Positions 51,056 to 58,811 of a stretch of 64,000 nucleotides of DNA are shown here, piece after piece (within the stretch, counting starts at the first letter, position 1; every line of letters begins with the position of its first letter). The position numbers were made by a program, and so were the translations under genes. The notes under the pieces are model-generated. The model did no database searches, was not told the origin of the DNA, and was given only the letters and a program-made list of their open reading frames with translations. The stretch covers positions 124,001 to 188,000 of the forward strand of contig NZ_AEDD01000007.1 of assembly GCF_000179615.1 (NCBI RefSeq), written 5' to 3'. The DNA comes from Paenibacillus curdlanolyticus YK9 (GTDB taxonomy: Bacteria; Bacillota; Bacilli; Paenibacillales; Paenibacillaceae).

Positions 51056-51631
51056 TTATTGCACGCCGTAGTCGCGCGTCAAGCCTGCAAGGCCGTCTTT
51101 GTAGCCGCTGCCGATTGCGCTGAATTTCCATTCGCCGCTGTGGCGATACAGTTCGCCGACAACTACGCCCGTTTCAACGGAGAAGTCTTCGCCAAGGTCG
51201 AAGCGGATCAGCTCTGCGTTGCTGCCTTCGTTCATGATCCGTACGTACGCGCGGGATACTTGACCGAAGTTCTGATTACGCTCGTTCGCTTCGTAGATCG
51301 TGATCGTGAACGCGATTTTCTCTACGTTCGCTGGCACGTTCGCCAAATCGATGTTGATTTGCTCGTCATCGCCTTCGCCTTCGCCCGTACGGTTATCGCC
51401 CGTATGTACAACGGAGCCGTTCTCGTTCTGACGGTTATTGAAGAAAATAAAATTGCGCTCCGTTTCAACTTTACCTGCCGCGTTCGTCAAGAACAGCGAA
51501 ACGTCCAGGTCGAAATCCTTGCCGCCGTCATACTTATTCGTGTCCCAGCCAAGACCGACCGTGATCTTGGAAAGGCCTGGATTCGTTTTCGTCAGATCGA
51601 CCTTCTGGCCTTTAGTCAAATTAATCGCCAT
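51056..51631 (-). CDS. terD: TerD-family protein
   Basis: 191 residues from ATG 51631; a TTG eight codons upstream (51655) lacks a site, while AGAGGT stands before the ATG. It has the most canonical set of the four: [73 protein letters not shown] and GVVVGELYRHSGEW. Calcium-binding TerD fold, cytosolic. Very similar to the neighbour at 50383-50964, showing tandem duplication. Confidence 0.95.
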   Translation of the reverse strand: MAINLTKGQKVDLTKTNPGLSKITVGLGWDTNKYDGGKDFDLDVSLFLTNAAGKVETERNFIFFNNRQNENGSVVHTGDNRTGEGEGDDEQINIDLANVPANVEKIAFTITIYEANERNQNFGQVSRAYVRIMNEGSNAELIRFDLGEDFSVETGVVVGELYRHSGEWKFSAIGSGYKDGLAGLTRDYGVQ

Positions 51632-51680
51632 GAATGTGTACCTCTCTTCTGCCAATCAGGCATGCGTGCTAGCCAAGCTC

Positions 51681-52271
51681 TTATTGATGAGCGGCTGCGA
51701 TTTGATTCACGTGCGTCGCGTGCGTGCCCTCGCCGATTGCAGCAAATTTCCACTCGCCATTATGACGGTAGAGCTCTCCGCAGATCAACGCGGTCTTGCC
51801 TGCGTAGCTCTCGGTAAGATTGAACCGCACCATCTCGTTGCTGCTTCCATCCATTACGCGGATGTAAGCCGATTTGATCATGCCGAAATCCTGTTTGCGG
51901 TTAACGCAGTCATAAATATTAACGACCGCGAGAATCTTATCCACGTTCGCTGGCACCTTCGACAAATCGATCATAATTTGCTCGTCGTCCCCATCGCCTT
52001 CACCTGTCAGATTGTCTCCGGAGTGAATAACGGATTGGCACGGGCTTTGTTTATTATAGAAACAAATGACATGATGCTCATTTGTAAGTTTCGATTGTTC
52101 ATTCAACATCAGTACGGAAGCGTCACAATCGATATTGGCCTGCTTCTTCTTCATTCCGAAAAACCCACGTGCCTCAACCGGATCCCAGCCCAAGCCGATG
52201 ACGACTTTGGTCAAACCGGATCTGCCTTTTGTCAGGTCGATTTTTTGACCTTTTACCAAACTGATTGACAT
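51681..52271 (-). CDS. Divergent TerD/TerZ-type protein, first gene of the Ter operon
   Basis: 196 residues from ATG 52271 after AAGGGAGGTGAG, a very strong site. The TerD fold is complete but diverged: MSISLVKGQKIDLTKGRSGL, an insertion EARGFFGMKKKQ, ANIDCDASVLML in place of the DFDLD strand (the second Asp kept), [17 protein letters not shown], and ALICGELYRHNGEW. Cys residues at several positions are unusual for the family. It leads the operon, 49 bases ahead of the next terD, with a 300-base upstream region before the GH3 terminator. Confidence 0.92.
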   Translation of the reverse strand: MSISLVKGQKIDLTKGRSGLTKVVIGLGWDPVEARGFFGMKKKQANIDCDASVLMLNEQSKLTNEHHVICFYNKQSPCQSVIHSGDNLTGEGDGDDEQIMIDLSKVPANVDKILAVVNIYDCVNRKQDFGMIKSAYIRVMDGSSNEMVRFNLTESYAGKTALICGELYRHNGEWKFAAIGEGTHATHVNQIAAAHQ

Positions 52272-52535
52272 TGCTTGCTCACCTCCCTTCAATCCCTATC
52301 CGATTCCTGCGCTTGATGAAATAAGAGGGGCAAAAGCCCTTAATTTCCAGTGTCTAGTTCCAACTATACTCTAGTAAGAATCAAAAATCTACTTGCTTAT
52401 ACAAACATTTAGGTTCGGCAAATCCCTTGCGAAATATACAATATTTTCAATATTAGACGATTGTTTTTCGTTCGCAACCGGTATTACGATGAACCGCCCA
52501 AAAGGATTCATTAATTTGTCGTTTTTATGTAAAAA

Positions 52536-52570
52536 AGCTTTTCCGATCTTATTCCATGATCGGAAAAGCT
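52536..52570 (-). terminator. Terminator of the GH3 gene
   Basis: AGCTTTTCCGATC (52536-52548) and GATCGGAAAAGCT (52558-52570) form a 13-bp stem, followed on the minus strand by a run of six T. The stretch 52300-52530 beyond it, upstream of the Ter operon, shows only a small hairpin (near 52335) and no gene. Confidence 0.9.
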
Positions 52571-52591
52571 CCAGTTTCATTCAGCTGCCGC

Positions 52592-55411
52592 TTACGCCAG
52601 CTGAATCCAGCTTAAGCGAATATCGCCCGTCAACACGATATACACGTCTTGACGGCCAGCTGCGCTTTGCAACGCTGCTGTCACTGTCGTCCAAGCTTGT
52701 GCGCCGCCAGTTGCTTGCACTTCTACCGTTCCGGCAACCGCGCCTTCTGCCGAGCCGAGACGCACTTCAATGCGCCCGCCGTCCGCTGCGACTGCCACTC
52801 GCGCCTGGAAGGAAGTTGCCCCGGTTCCCAGCTCCGCGTCGCGGAACGCAATCCAGCCGCTGCCGGCGGACAGCTCGACGCATGCATACCCTTCTTTGCT
52901 CTCCCCGAGGAACACCCCTTCGTAATCGTCATAGTTCTCTGCTTTTGTTTGCGCGCTCAGGCTGCGCGGAGGTATTGTCTCTCCATTCACCTGCACGGTC
53001 GCGCTCGTTCGTATATCCTCCGAGCTGCTGCCCAGAAGCAGCGTGTATTCGCCGGATTCCACCGCATATCGATCCCGTGTAACGTCCCAGATCGCAAGCT
53101 CTGTCGCCGGAACGGTGAAGGCAACCGTCTGAGCTTCTCCCGGCTGCAGCATGACGCGGCGGAAGCCATAAAGCTTCTTCACCGGGCGCTTCACGCGCGA
53201 CTTGCCTGCTTTCACATACAGCTGCACGACTTCTTCGCCCGCTACCGCGCTCGTGTTCTGTACGTGTACCGATACGGAAAGTTCATCCTCTGCGCTAATC
53301 GCCGCGGCTCCAAGCTGCGGGTCGCTATAAGCGAACGCGGCGTACGACAAGCCATGCCCGAATGGATATAGCGGCTTGTCCTCGAAATACAAATACGTCC
53401 GTTTGCCCTTCATAATGTCGTAGTCCATCAGATCAGGGAGCTGATCAGCCGAACGGTACCATGTCATATTCAACCGTCCAGCCGGATTATAGTCGCCGAA
53501 CAGCACATCAGCCAGTGCAGCGCCATGCTCTTGCCCGGAATGCGACGAATAAATGACGGCCGGAATATTCGCTTCGATCCAGTTCAACGTGAACGGGTAT
53601 CCCCCTGTGACGACGACAACCGTGTTCGGATTCGCTTCGAATACCGCCTTCACTAGGCGCTCCTGCGACGCTGCAAGCTCCAATCCCGGACGGTCATTCT
53701 CTTCCTTGCCGTTCACGAGCGGATTGTTACCTACAAAGACGATCGCAACCTCGGATTGCTTCGCCGCTTCAACGGCAGCTTGCAGTCCGTCATAGACGAC
53801 TTCTTTATCGTAGGTATCCCTATCGCCGAACGAATTCAGCTCCTCATCCACGACAAGCCACTGATCTGCCGAGGAGACGACGGCCTTGTTGTTCCACGTC
53901 TTCATGGCAACCGCGCCGTTTTCTTGCGGCTCCAATTGAAACACTTCCTTCACGAACCAGCCGAACGCTTCATCGGCAGATGCCGTTATATTCGTTTCAT
54001 CCGTCGTTACATATTTGCCGTTGCTCTCCGCTTGCAGCGTCAAGCTGCCCCAGCCCCAGTCGCCGACTTGGAACGTCTCCGCGCCGGCAGCATCCGCCGC
54101 GGCTGCCAGCTGTTTGCTCTCTCCGTCCGCAATCGCTAGGTACTGTCCATTTGCTCTGGAGCGAAGCTTGATCCGGTCGTTGCCGTCTGCGAACGCAACC
54201 GACTTGCCAGCCAGCTTCTGCTGGATCGCTTGCAGCGGCGTTATTTTATAAGGGAAAGTGCCGGAATACCAGTCCCGATAGACTGTATCGCCAAGCGGGC
54301 CGATAACGGCAATCTTGCTCAGCTTCTCCGCATCAAGCGGGAGAGCGCCGTCGTTTTTGAGCAGCACGATATTTTTCCGAGCCGCCTTCAGGGAAAGCGC
54401 TTGATGCTCCGGCTTCATGAGCGATGAGTCGTCGATAGCCGCATACGGCACCAGCTCCTGCGGATCGAACTCGCCGAGGCGCATCCGCACTCGGAACGTA
54501 TTCGAGAGCGCCTTGTCCAAATCCGCCTCGCCAAGCAGCCCTTGCTCCAGCGCATCCCGAATCGCATCGGTTACGGCCTTCGCTTCGTCCGTAATGCTGT
54601 CGATGCCAGCTTTAATAGATTCAGCTACCGCCTGCGCCAACGAATCATAATAATGATGATCGTTGACGATACCGATCATATCGCCTGCGTCGCTGACGAT
54701 AAAGCCATCCATCCACTGCTCCTTCACGACGCTGTCCACCGTCTCGTGAAGCAGCACCGGCGTCCCGTTTACGGAGTTGTATGCCGTCATCATCGACTGT
54801 GCGCCGCCTTTGACGAAGACTGGCTCGAATGCTTTGAAATAGTACTCTCGCATATTGCGCGGGTCGATGCTTACAGAGCAGCTGCCCCGGTTGATTTCAT
54901 TGTTGTTGCCAAGAAAATGCTTTAATGTGGCAACGGCTTTCAAATACTTCGGGTGGTCGCCTTGCATGCCTTGCGTCAGCGCAACCGCCAGCTCGCTTGT
55001 CAGGTGCGGGTCCTCGCCGTAGGCCTCCTCCGTCCGCCCCCATCGCGGGTCGCGCTCCATATCGACAGTCGGCGCCCAAAGGGTTAACCCGTTGATTTGG
55101 GGATTGCGCTTATAGAACACGCGGGCCTCCGTACCGATCACATCGCCAATTTCCTTCATCAGCTCCTGATCCCATGTGCAGCCCAGTCCGATTGGCTGCG
55201 GGAAAGACGTCGCCTCACCAAGCCAGGCGATGCCATGCGCGCCTTCCGTGCCATGCTTGTACGCCTGAATGCCGAGCCGTTCGATTGCAGACTGATATTG
55301 CGGCATATTGTGAATTTTCTCTTCCAGCGTAAGTCGGGATACGAGATCCGACACCCGCTCCTCGAGCGGCAAGGCTGGGTTACGAAACGGAAACACAGTG
55401 ATATCCTTCAT
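52592..55411 (-). CDS. GH3 glycosidase with inserted beta-trefoil and C-terminal CBM6
   Basis: 939 residues; ATG 55411 follows AAAGGAG. The GH3 barrel has GTEGAHGIAW, APTVDMERDPRWGRTEEAYG, KHFLGNNNE and the nucleophile Asp in FIVSDAGDM. The second GH3 domain (from about 340) is interrupted at about 405-525 by repeats like YLAIADGESKQLAAAA and VTTDETNITASADEAFGWF, a fascin/ricin-type beta-trefoil, then resumes with VAIVFVGNNP and YSSHSGQEHGAALADVLFG. A fibronectin-III-like domain (about 690-790) and a CBM6-type domain (about 815-939) follow. No signal peptide, so cytoplasmic. Beta-glucosidase or beta-xylosidase activity is likely; the exact substrate is open. Confidence 0.92.
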   Translation of the reverse strand: MKDITVFPFRNPALPLEERVSDLVSRLTLEEKIHNMPQYQSAIERLGIQAYKHGTEGAHGIAWLGEATSFPQPIGLGCTWDQELMKEIGDVIGTEARVFYKRNPQINGLTLWAPTVDMERDPRWGRTEEAYGEDPHLTSELAVALTQGMQGDHPKYLKAVATLKHFLGNNNEINRGSCSVSIDPRNMREYYFKAFEPVFVKGGAQSMMTAYNSVNGTPVLLHETVDSVVKEQWMDGFIVSDAGDMIGIVNDHHYYDSLAQAVAESIKAGIDSITDEAKAVTDAIRDALEQGLLGEADLDKALSNTFRVRMRLGEFDPQELVPYAAIDDSSLMKPEHQALSLKAARKNIVLLKNDGALPLDAEKLSKIAVIGPLGDTVYRDWYSGTFPYKITPLQAIQQKLAGKSVAFADGNDRIKLRSRANGQYLAIADGESKQLAAAADAAGAETFQVGDWGWGSLTLQAESNGKYVTTDETNITASADEAFGWFVKEVFQLEPQENGAVAMKTWNNKAVVSSADQWLVVDEELNSFGDRDTYDKEVVYDGLQAAVEAAKQSEVAIVFVGNNPLVNGKEENDRPGLELAASQERLVKAVFEANPNTVVVVTGGYPFTLNWIEANIPAVIYSSHSGQEHGAALADVLFGDYNPAGRLNMTWYRSADQLPDLMDYDIMKGKRTYLYFEDKPLYPFGHGLSYAAFAYSDPQLGAAAISAEDELSVSVHVQNTSAVAGEEVVQLYVKAGKSRVKRPVKKLYGFRRVMLQPGEAQTVAFTVPATELAIWDVTRDRYAVESGEYTLLLGSSSEDIRTSATVQVNGETIPPRSLSAQTKAENYDDYEGVFLGESKEGYACVELSAGSGWIAFRDAELGTGATSFQARVAVAADGGRIEVRLGSAEGAVAGTVEVQATGGAQAWTTVTAALQSAAGRQDVYIVLTGDIRLSWIQLA

Positions 55412-55463
55412 GGGTCAATGCTCCTTTATTTATCATCATGGTTAGATTTCGGCTCGCCAACTT

Positions 55464-55480
55464 AGTTTATCCTTTAAACT
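55464..55480. promoter_or_regulatory. Candidate operator upstream of the GH3 gene
   Basis: AGTTTATCCTTTAAACT, an inverted repeat AGTTTA/TAAACT with a 5-base centre, just downstream of the promoter at 55490-55518. It would overlap the transcription start. Confidence 0.45.
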
Positions 55481-55489
55481 ATCCACCCC

Positions 55490-55518
55490 ATTATAGCGGC
55501 CTTTTTTAATGAAAACAA
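55490..55518 (-). promoter_or_regulatory. Candidate sigma-A promoter of the GH3 gene
   Basis: On the minus strand TTGTTT (55518-55513), a 17-bp spacer and TATAAT (55495-55490), 79 bases before the GH3 start. Confidence 0.65.
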
Positions 55519-55667
55519 GAACTAAAACGATTTCGGTAACGCTTACACAAGTCGTTTTGGTCAAGCTGCACAGGATTGGGCCTTATGATTATCTCCCTCT
55601 CGGCCTGGTCGCACATATAGTATTAAATAGCCTGCACGGCATAAGACTGACGAGAACGAGGGGAGCT

Positions 55668-56390
55668 ATGGCCAAATATTTGAATCTCAAAAAGGTTCTG
55701 GACACGATCGAGCGCGCGCTATACGAAGTCGCTCCCCTGTCTCTCGTGCGAATCGGCGATGGCGAGAACCTCGTGATGGCGCAGCAATCCGTATGGAGCA
55801 TAAGCAAGGTGCTGCGCGAGCCATGGGCGATCAAAGCCAATCAGGGCGAAAAAGGCGTAACGCTGCCGAATTTGGCGCTGCGAGACGAGATGGTTCGTTC
55901 CATCAAAGAAGCCACGATCGTCGGGCTGCTTCCCCTTGATGATGATCAAATCAAAGCGCCCGACTATTTGAAACGAAAGCTGACGAATGAAATCTTCAGC
56001 CATTACCAGCTGAATCCGACTATGCGCTGTCATGCATGCGTAAACCGCATGATGCCCGAGAGCGATAAATTTTGGCGGATGCTAAAGCATCAGCGCATTT
56101 TGCTTGTAACGAGAAACCCCGCGCCGCTTGAAGCCCTCTTGACAAGCGATCGATATAAGCTCAACGTCACGCACAAAATCGCTTTTTCCCATTATGACCA
56201 GATCAAAAGCACGATGAAAGAAGCCGTCGCTGTACGCAACCGCTTCGACATCGCCTTACTCTCTTGCGGGGTCAATGCCGTCGTGCTTGCTCCGCGAATC
56301 GCCAACGAAACAGGGAAGGTTGCCATCGACTTCGGAAAAGGGCCGGATCGCATCATCACCGCCGCAAAGCTTTTTCCCAAACGAAGATAG
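55668..56390 (+). CDS. GT-D fold glycosyltransferase
   Basis: 240 residues from ATG 55668 after GAGGGGAG, which is close (2-4 bases); the frame is open from 55509 but without a site, so the start is not certain. The opening LSLVRIGDGENLVMAQQSVW with the DGE acidic motif, and PLDDDQIKAPDYLKRKL and ILLVTRNPAPLEALL, match the GT-D glycosyltransferase fold (DUF1792-like) first seen in streptococcal glycan assembly and common in Paenibacillus near spore or surface polysaccharide genes. It neighbours a nucleotide-sugar dehydrogenase and a GT2 enzyme. Confidence 0.8.
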   Translation: MAKYLNLKKVLDTIERALYEVAPLSLVRIGDGENLVMAQQSVWSISKVLREPWAIKANQGEKGVTLPNLALRDEMVRSIKEATIVGLLPLDDDQIKAPDYLKRKLTNEIFSHYQLNPTMRCHACVNRMMPESDKFWRMLKHQRILLVTRNPAPLEALLTSDRYKLNVTHKIAFSHYDQIKSTMKEAVAVRNRFDIALLSCGVNAVVLAPRIANETGKVAIDFGKGPDRIITAAKLFPKRR

Positions 56391-56410
56391 ACAGCTCGAG
56401 AGACAGCACC

Positions 56411-57736
56411 CTACTGCCGGCTTCCATCGCCGAATCGCGCTAGCTTGCCCGGACCGCTCTTGCCGCGCGTTAGGTTACGCGTATCATAAATCGCTGCCGC
56501 ATGCGCCACGATACGATCAATCGGCAGCCCCGCATGGTCGGTATGAATGAGTATGCAGTCCGCTGCCGCAATCGCTTCATCCGTTAATGAAATGCTGCGC
56601 CATGACGCCTCTCCGATTCGAACGGTCGGAATGTAAGGGTCATAATAAGCAACCGTCGCTCCGGCGTTGCACAGGCGCTCCATTACTACCAAAGCGCTCG
56701 ATTCCCGCAGATCGGCGACGTCTCTTTTGTACGTAACCCCGCATATAAGAATGCTCGCTCCGTTCAATGTCCGCTCGGGCTGCAGAAGCCGCTCCAATCG
56801 GCTGACGATGTAGCTGGGAATGGACTCGTTCGTATCGCGTGAAAGCTCAATAAACCGGCTCTCCGTTCCGGCTTCACGGGCCTTCCACTGCATATATAAG
56901 GGATCAACGGGAATGCAATGGCCGCCAATGCCTGGCCCCGGCAGAAAGCTCATAAAGCCGTAAGGCTTCGTGCTTGCCGCGCGGATCACTTCCCATATAT
57001 CCAATCCGAGCTGGTCGCAAAGCTTCGCAAATTCATTAATAAACGAAATATTCACAAGACGAAAACTGTTTTCGAGCAGCTTGGCAGCCTCCGCCGTATC
57101 CGTCGACGATACCGGCACGACTTGATGAAAGACGGCGCTGTAGAGCGATACGATACGCGTTAAACACGGTGCGGTTAGCCCGCTCACGACCTTCGGCACG
57201 TCCTCCACGGGTGTCGCCGTGTTGCCCGGATCGATTCGTTCCGGCGAATAAGCCAAATGAAACGATTCCCCTGCCCGCAATCCGCCAAGCTCCAGCAACG
57301 GCTGAACGACTTCGCGCGTCGTTCCAGGGAACGTCGTGCTCTCAACGATGACCAACTGACCAAAGCTTAGATGCGGCTGCAACTGGCGGCATGCGGCGGT
57401 TAAGAAGCTCAAATCTGGCGCCTGATTGGCCGTAAGCGGCGTCGGCACGCAAATGACAATGCTAGAAGCGTCTGCTAAACGCGAAAAGCTAGAGGAAACG
57501 ACCAGCTTGCCCGCTGTCACAGCCTCTGCAAGCTCAGCGTCCTCAACATCGCGAATATAACTTTTTCCTCGCTGAAGCATCTCGAGCTTCCGCGCATCCA
57601 CATCAATCCCGATAACGGCAAACCCGCGGCGTACAAAGGCCATGGCAAACGGCAAGCCGACATAGCCAAGTCCAATCACACCGATGACGCCGATGTCGCT
57701 TGGCTCGTAGTCTCCCGCCTTAGCCTCGTCTAACAT
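56411..57736 (-). CDS. Nucleotide-sugar (UDP-HexNAc) 6-dehydrogenase
   Basis: 441 residues. The NAD loop is VIGLGYVGLPFAMAFVRRGF, the substrate region has CVPTPLTANQAPDL and VESTTFPGTTREVV, and the catalytic Cys is in GPGIGGHCIPVDPLY. The third domain has GVTYKRDVADLRESSAL and YYDPYIP. The spacing fits the WecC/UDP-N-acetyl-glucosamine or -mannosamine dehydrogenase group that makes uronic acids for surface polymers with 2 NAD+. Single gene convergent with the GT-D gene (20-base gap) and divergent from the GT2 gene. Confidence 0.92.
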   Translation of the reverse strand: MLDEAKAGDYEPSDIGVIGVIGLGYVGLPFAMAFVRRGFAVIGIDVDARKLEMLQRGKSYIRDVEDAELAEAVTAGKLVVSSSFSRLADASSIVICVPTPLTANQAPDLSFLTAACRQLQPHLSFGQLVIVESTTFPGTTREVVQPLLELGGLRAGESFHLAYSPERIDPGNTATPVEDVPKVVSGLTAPCLTRIVSLYSAVFHQVVPVSSTDTAEAAKLLENSFRLVNISFINEFAKLCDQLGLDIWEVIRAASTKPYGFMSFLPGPGIGGHCIPVDPLYMQWKAREAGTESRFIELSRDTNESIPSYIVSRLERLLQPERTLNGASILICGVTYKRDVADLRESSALVVMERLCNAGATVAYYDPYIPTVRIGEASWRSISLTDEAIAAADCILIHTDHAGLPIDRIVAHAAAIYDTRNLTRGKSGPGKLARFGDGSRQ

Positions 57737-57883
57737 AATGCCGCCCTCCTATCCTACTCTTCCTTTACGCTCTCTCAATAAGGTACGAAGTAGAAGGGTT
57801 CGCGCACACGTCCAATGACGGGGGATAATCGCCCCTTTTGCCAAAGCAGGCCATACATTCCTCAATAAAGGAGGGCTTTCCAG

Positions 57884-58651
57884 ATGACAGAGATGGAGAT
57901 GGGAATGGAGAGCTTCGCTCCAGCCGGGGTGACAGTCGTCAGCCCCACAATGCGGCCGCAGCTTATGAAGCAGCTGCTGGACAATTATGCACGCCAGCAA
58001 GGGGTGCGCAAAGAGCTTATTATCGTGCTGAATCGCAAAGGAATGAGCATGAAGCGCTACAAACGGGCCGCCAGCGCCTATGACAACGTACGCGTGCTGC
58101 GAATCGCCGGGCGCCGCCCTCTCGGCGATTGCTTGAATTATGCCGCCTCACGAGCGCGCTACCCTTACATTGCTAAGTTCGACGATGACGACTATTATGG
58201 CCCCTTATATCTGTCAGAGGCGGTAAACACCTTCCGCGTGACCAAGGCTGATCTTGTAGGCAAGAGCTCCTTCTTTTTTTATTTCCCCCATCGGCAAACG
58301 CTTCTGCTCCGAAGACAGCCGTTTCGCCCCTACTCCGGGGTGAAACGCATTGCAGGAGCGACGATCATGTTCCACCAACGCGTGTTCAAGCGCGTGAAGT
58401 TCGGCAAGAAGAGGCAAGGCTCCGATGTACAATTCATTCGTGCCTGCCTTCGCAAAGGCTTCCGTCTTCGCACATCGTCTCGATACCATTTTGCCGCAAT
58501 ACGCAGAGCGAACCGCATGTCCCATACGTGGAAGGTGCGAGAGCGTCAGCTATTCGCCGACCGGCGTGCCATGGTCATTCGCACTAAGCAATTCAAGCTT
58601 TACGTGAATCGGCAGCGCGCATTACGACGAGACGACGAGCTAGCAGACTAA
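57884..58651 (+). CDS. GT2 (GT-A) family glycosyltransferase
   Basis: 255 residues; ATG 57884 follows AAAGGAGGG. The nucleotide-binding strand is GVTVVSPTMRPQLMKQLLDN, the acceptor region RRPLGDCLNYAASRARYPY, and the metal-binding acidic run is YIAKFDDDDYYGP. RIAGATIMFHQRVFKRVKFG and GSDVQFIRACLRKGF complete the family-2 pattern. The C-terminal part is rich in Arg. Such enzymes transfer sugars to surface glycans or spore proteins; the sugar is unknown. Confidence 0.9.
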   Translation: MTEMEMGMESFAPAGVTVVSPTMRPQLMKQLLDNYARQQGVRKELIIVLNRKGMSMKRYKRAASAYDNVRVLRIAGRRPLGDCLNYAASRARYPYIAKFDDDDYYGPLYLSEAVNTFRVTKADLVGKSSFFFYFPHRQTLLLRRQPFRPYSGVKRIAGATIMFHQRVFKRVKFGKKRQGSDVQFIRACLRKGFRLRTSSRYHFAAIRRANRMSHTWKVRERQLFADRRAMVIRTKQFKLYVNRQRALRRDDELAD

Positions 58652-58811
58652 TGACATGCACGGCTGTGTTTATCCGGTTCGACGGACATGGATATATGCG
58701 GCTTTTACATAATGATGACTCGCAAGGGTGTCCGCTTGTACGGCATGGTATAATGAAAGCCAACAGCTTATGCATCAAACCGCATGGACAAGCAGAAAGG
58801 ACTAGTACCCA

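Noticed and set aside
55509-55667. N-terminal extension of the GT-D glycosyltransferase
   Set aside because: No ribosome binding site before 55509, and the region overlaps the GH3 promoter on the other strand; the domain begins after ATG 55668.
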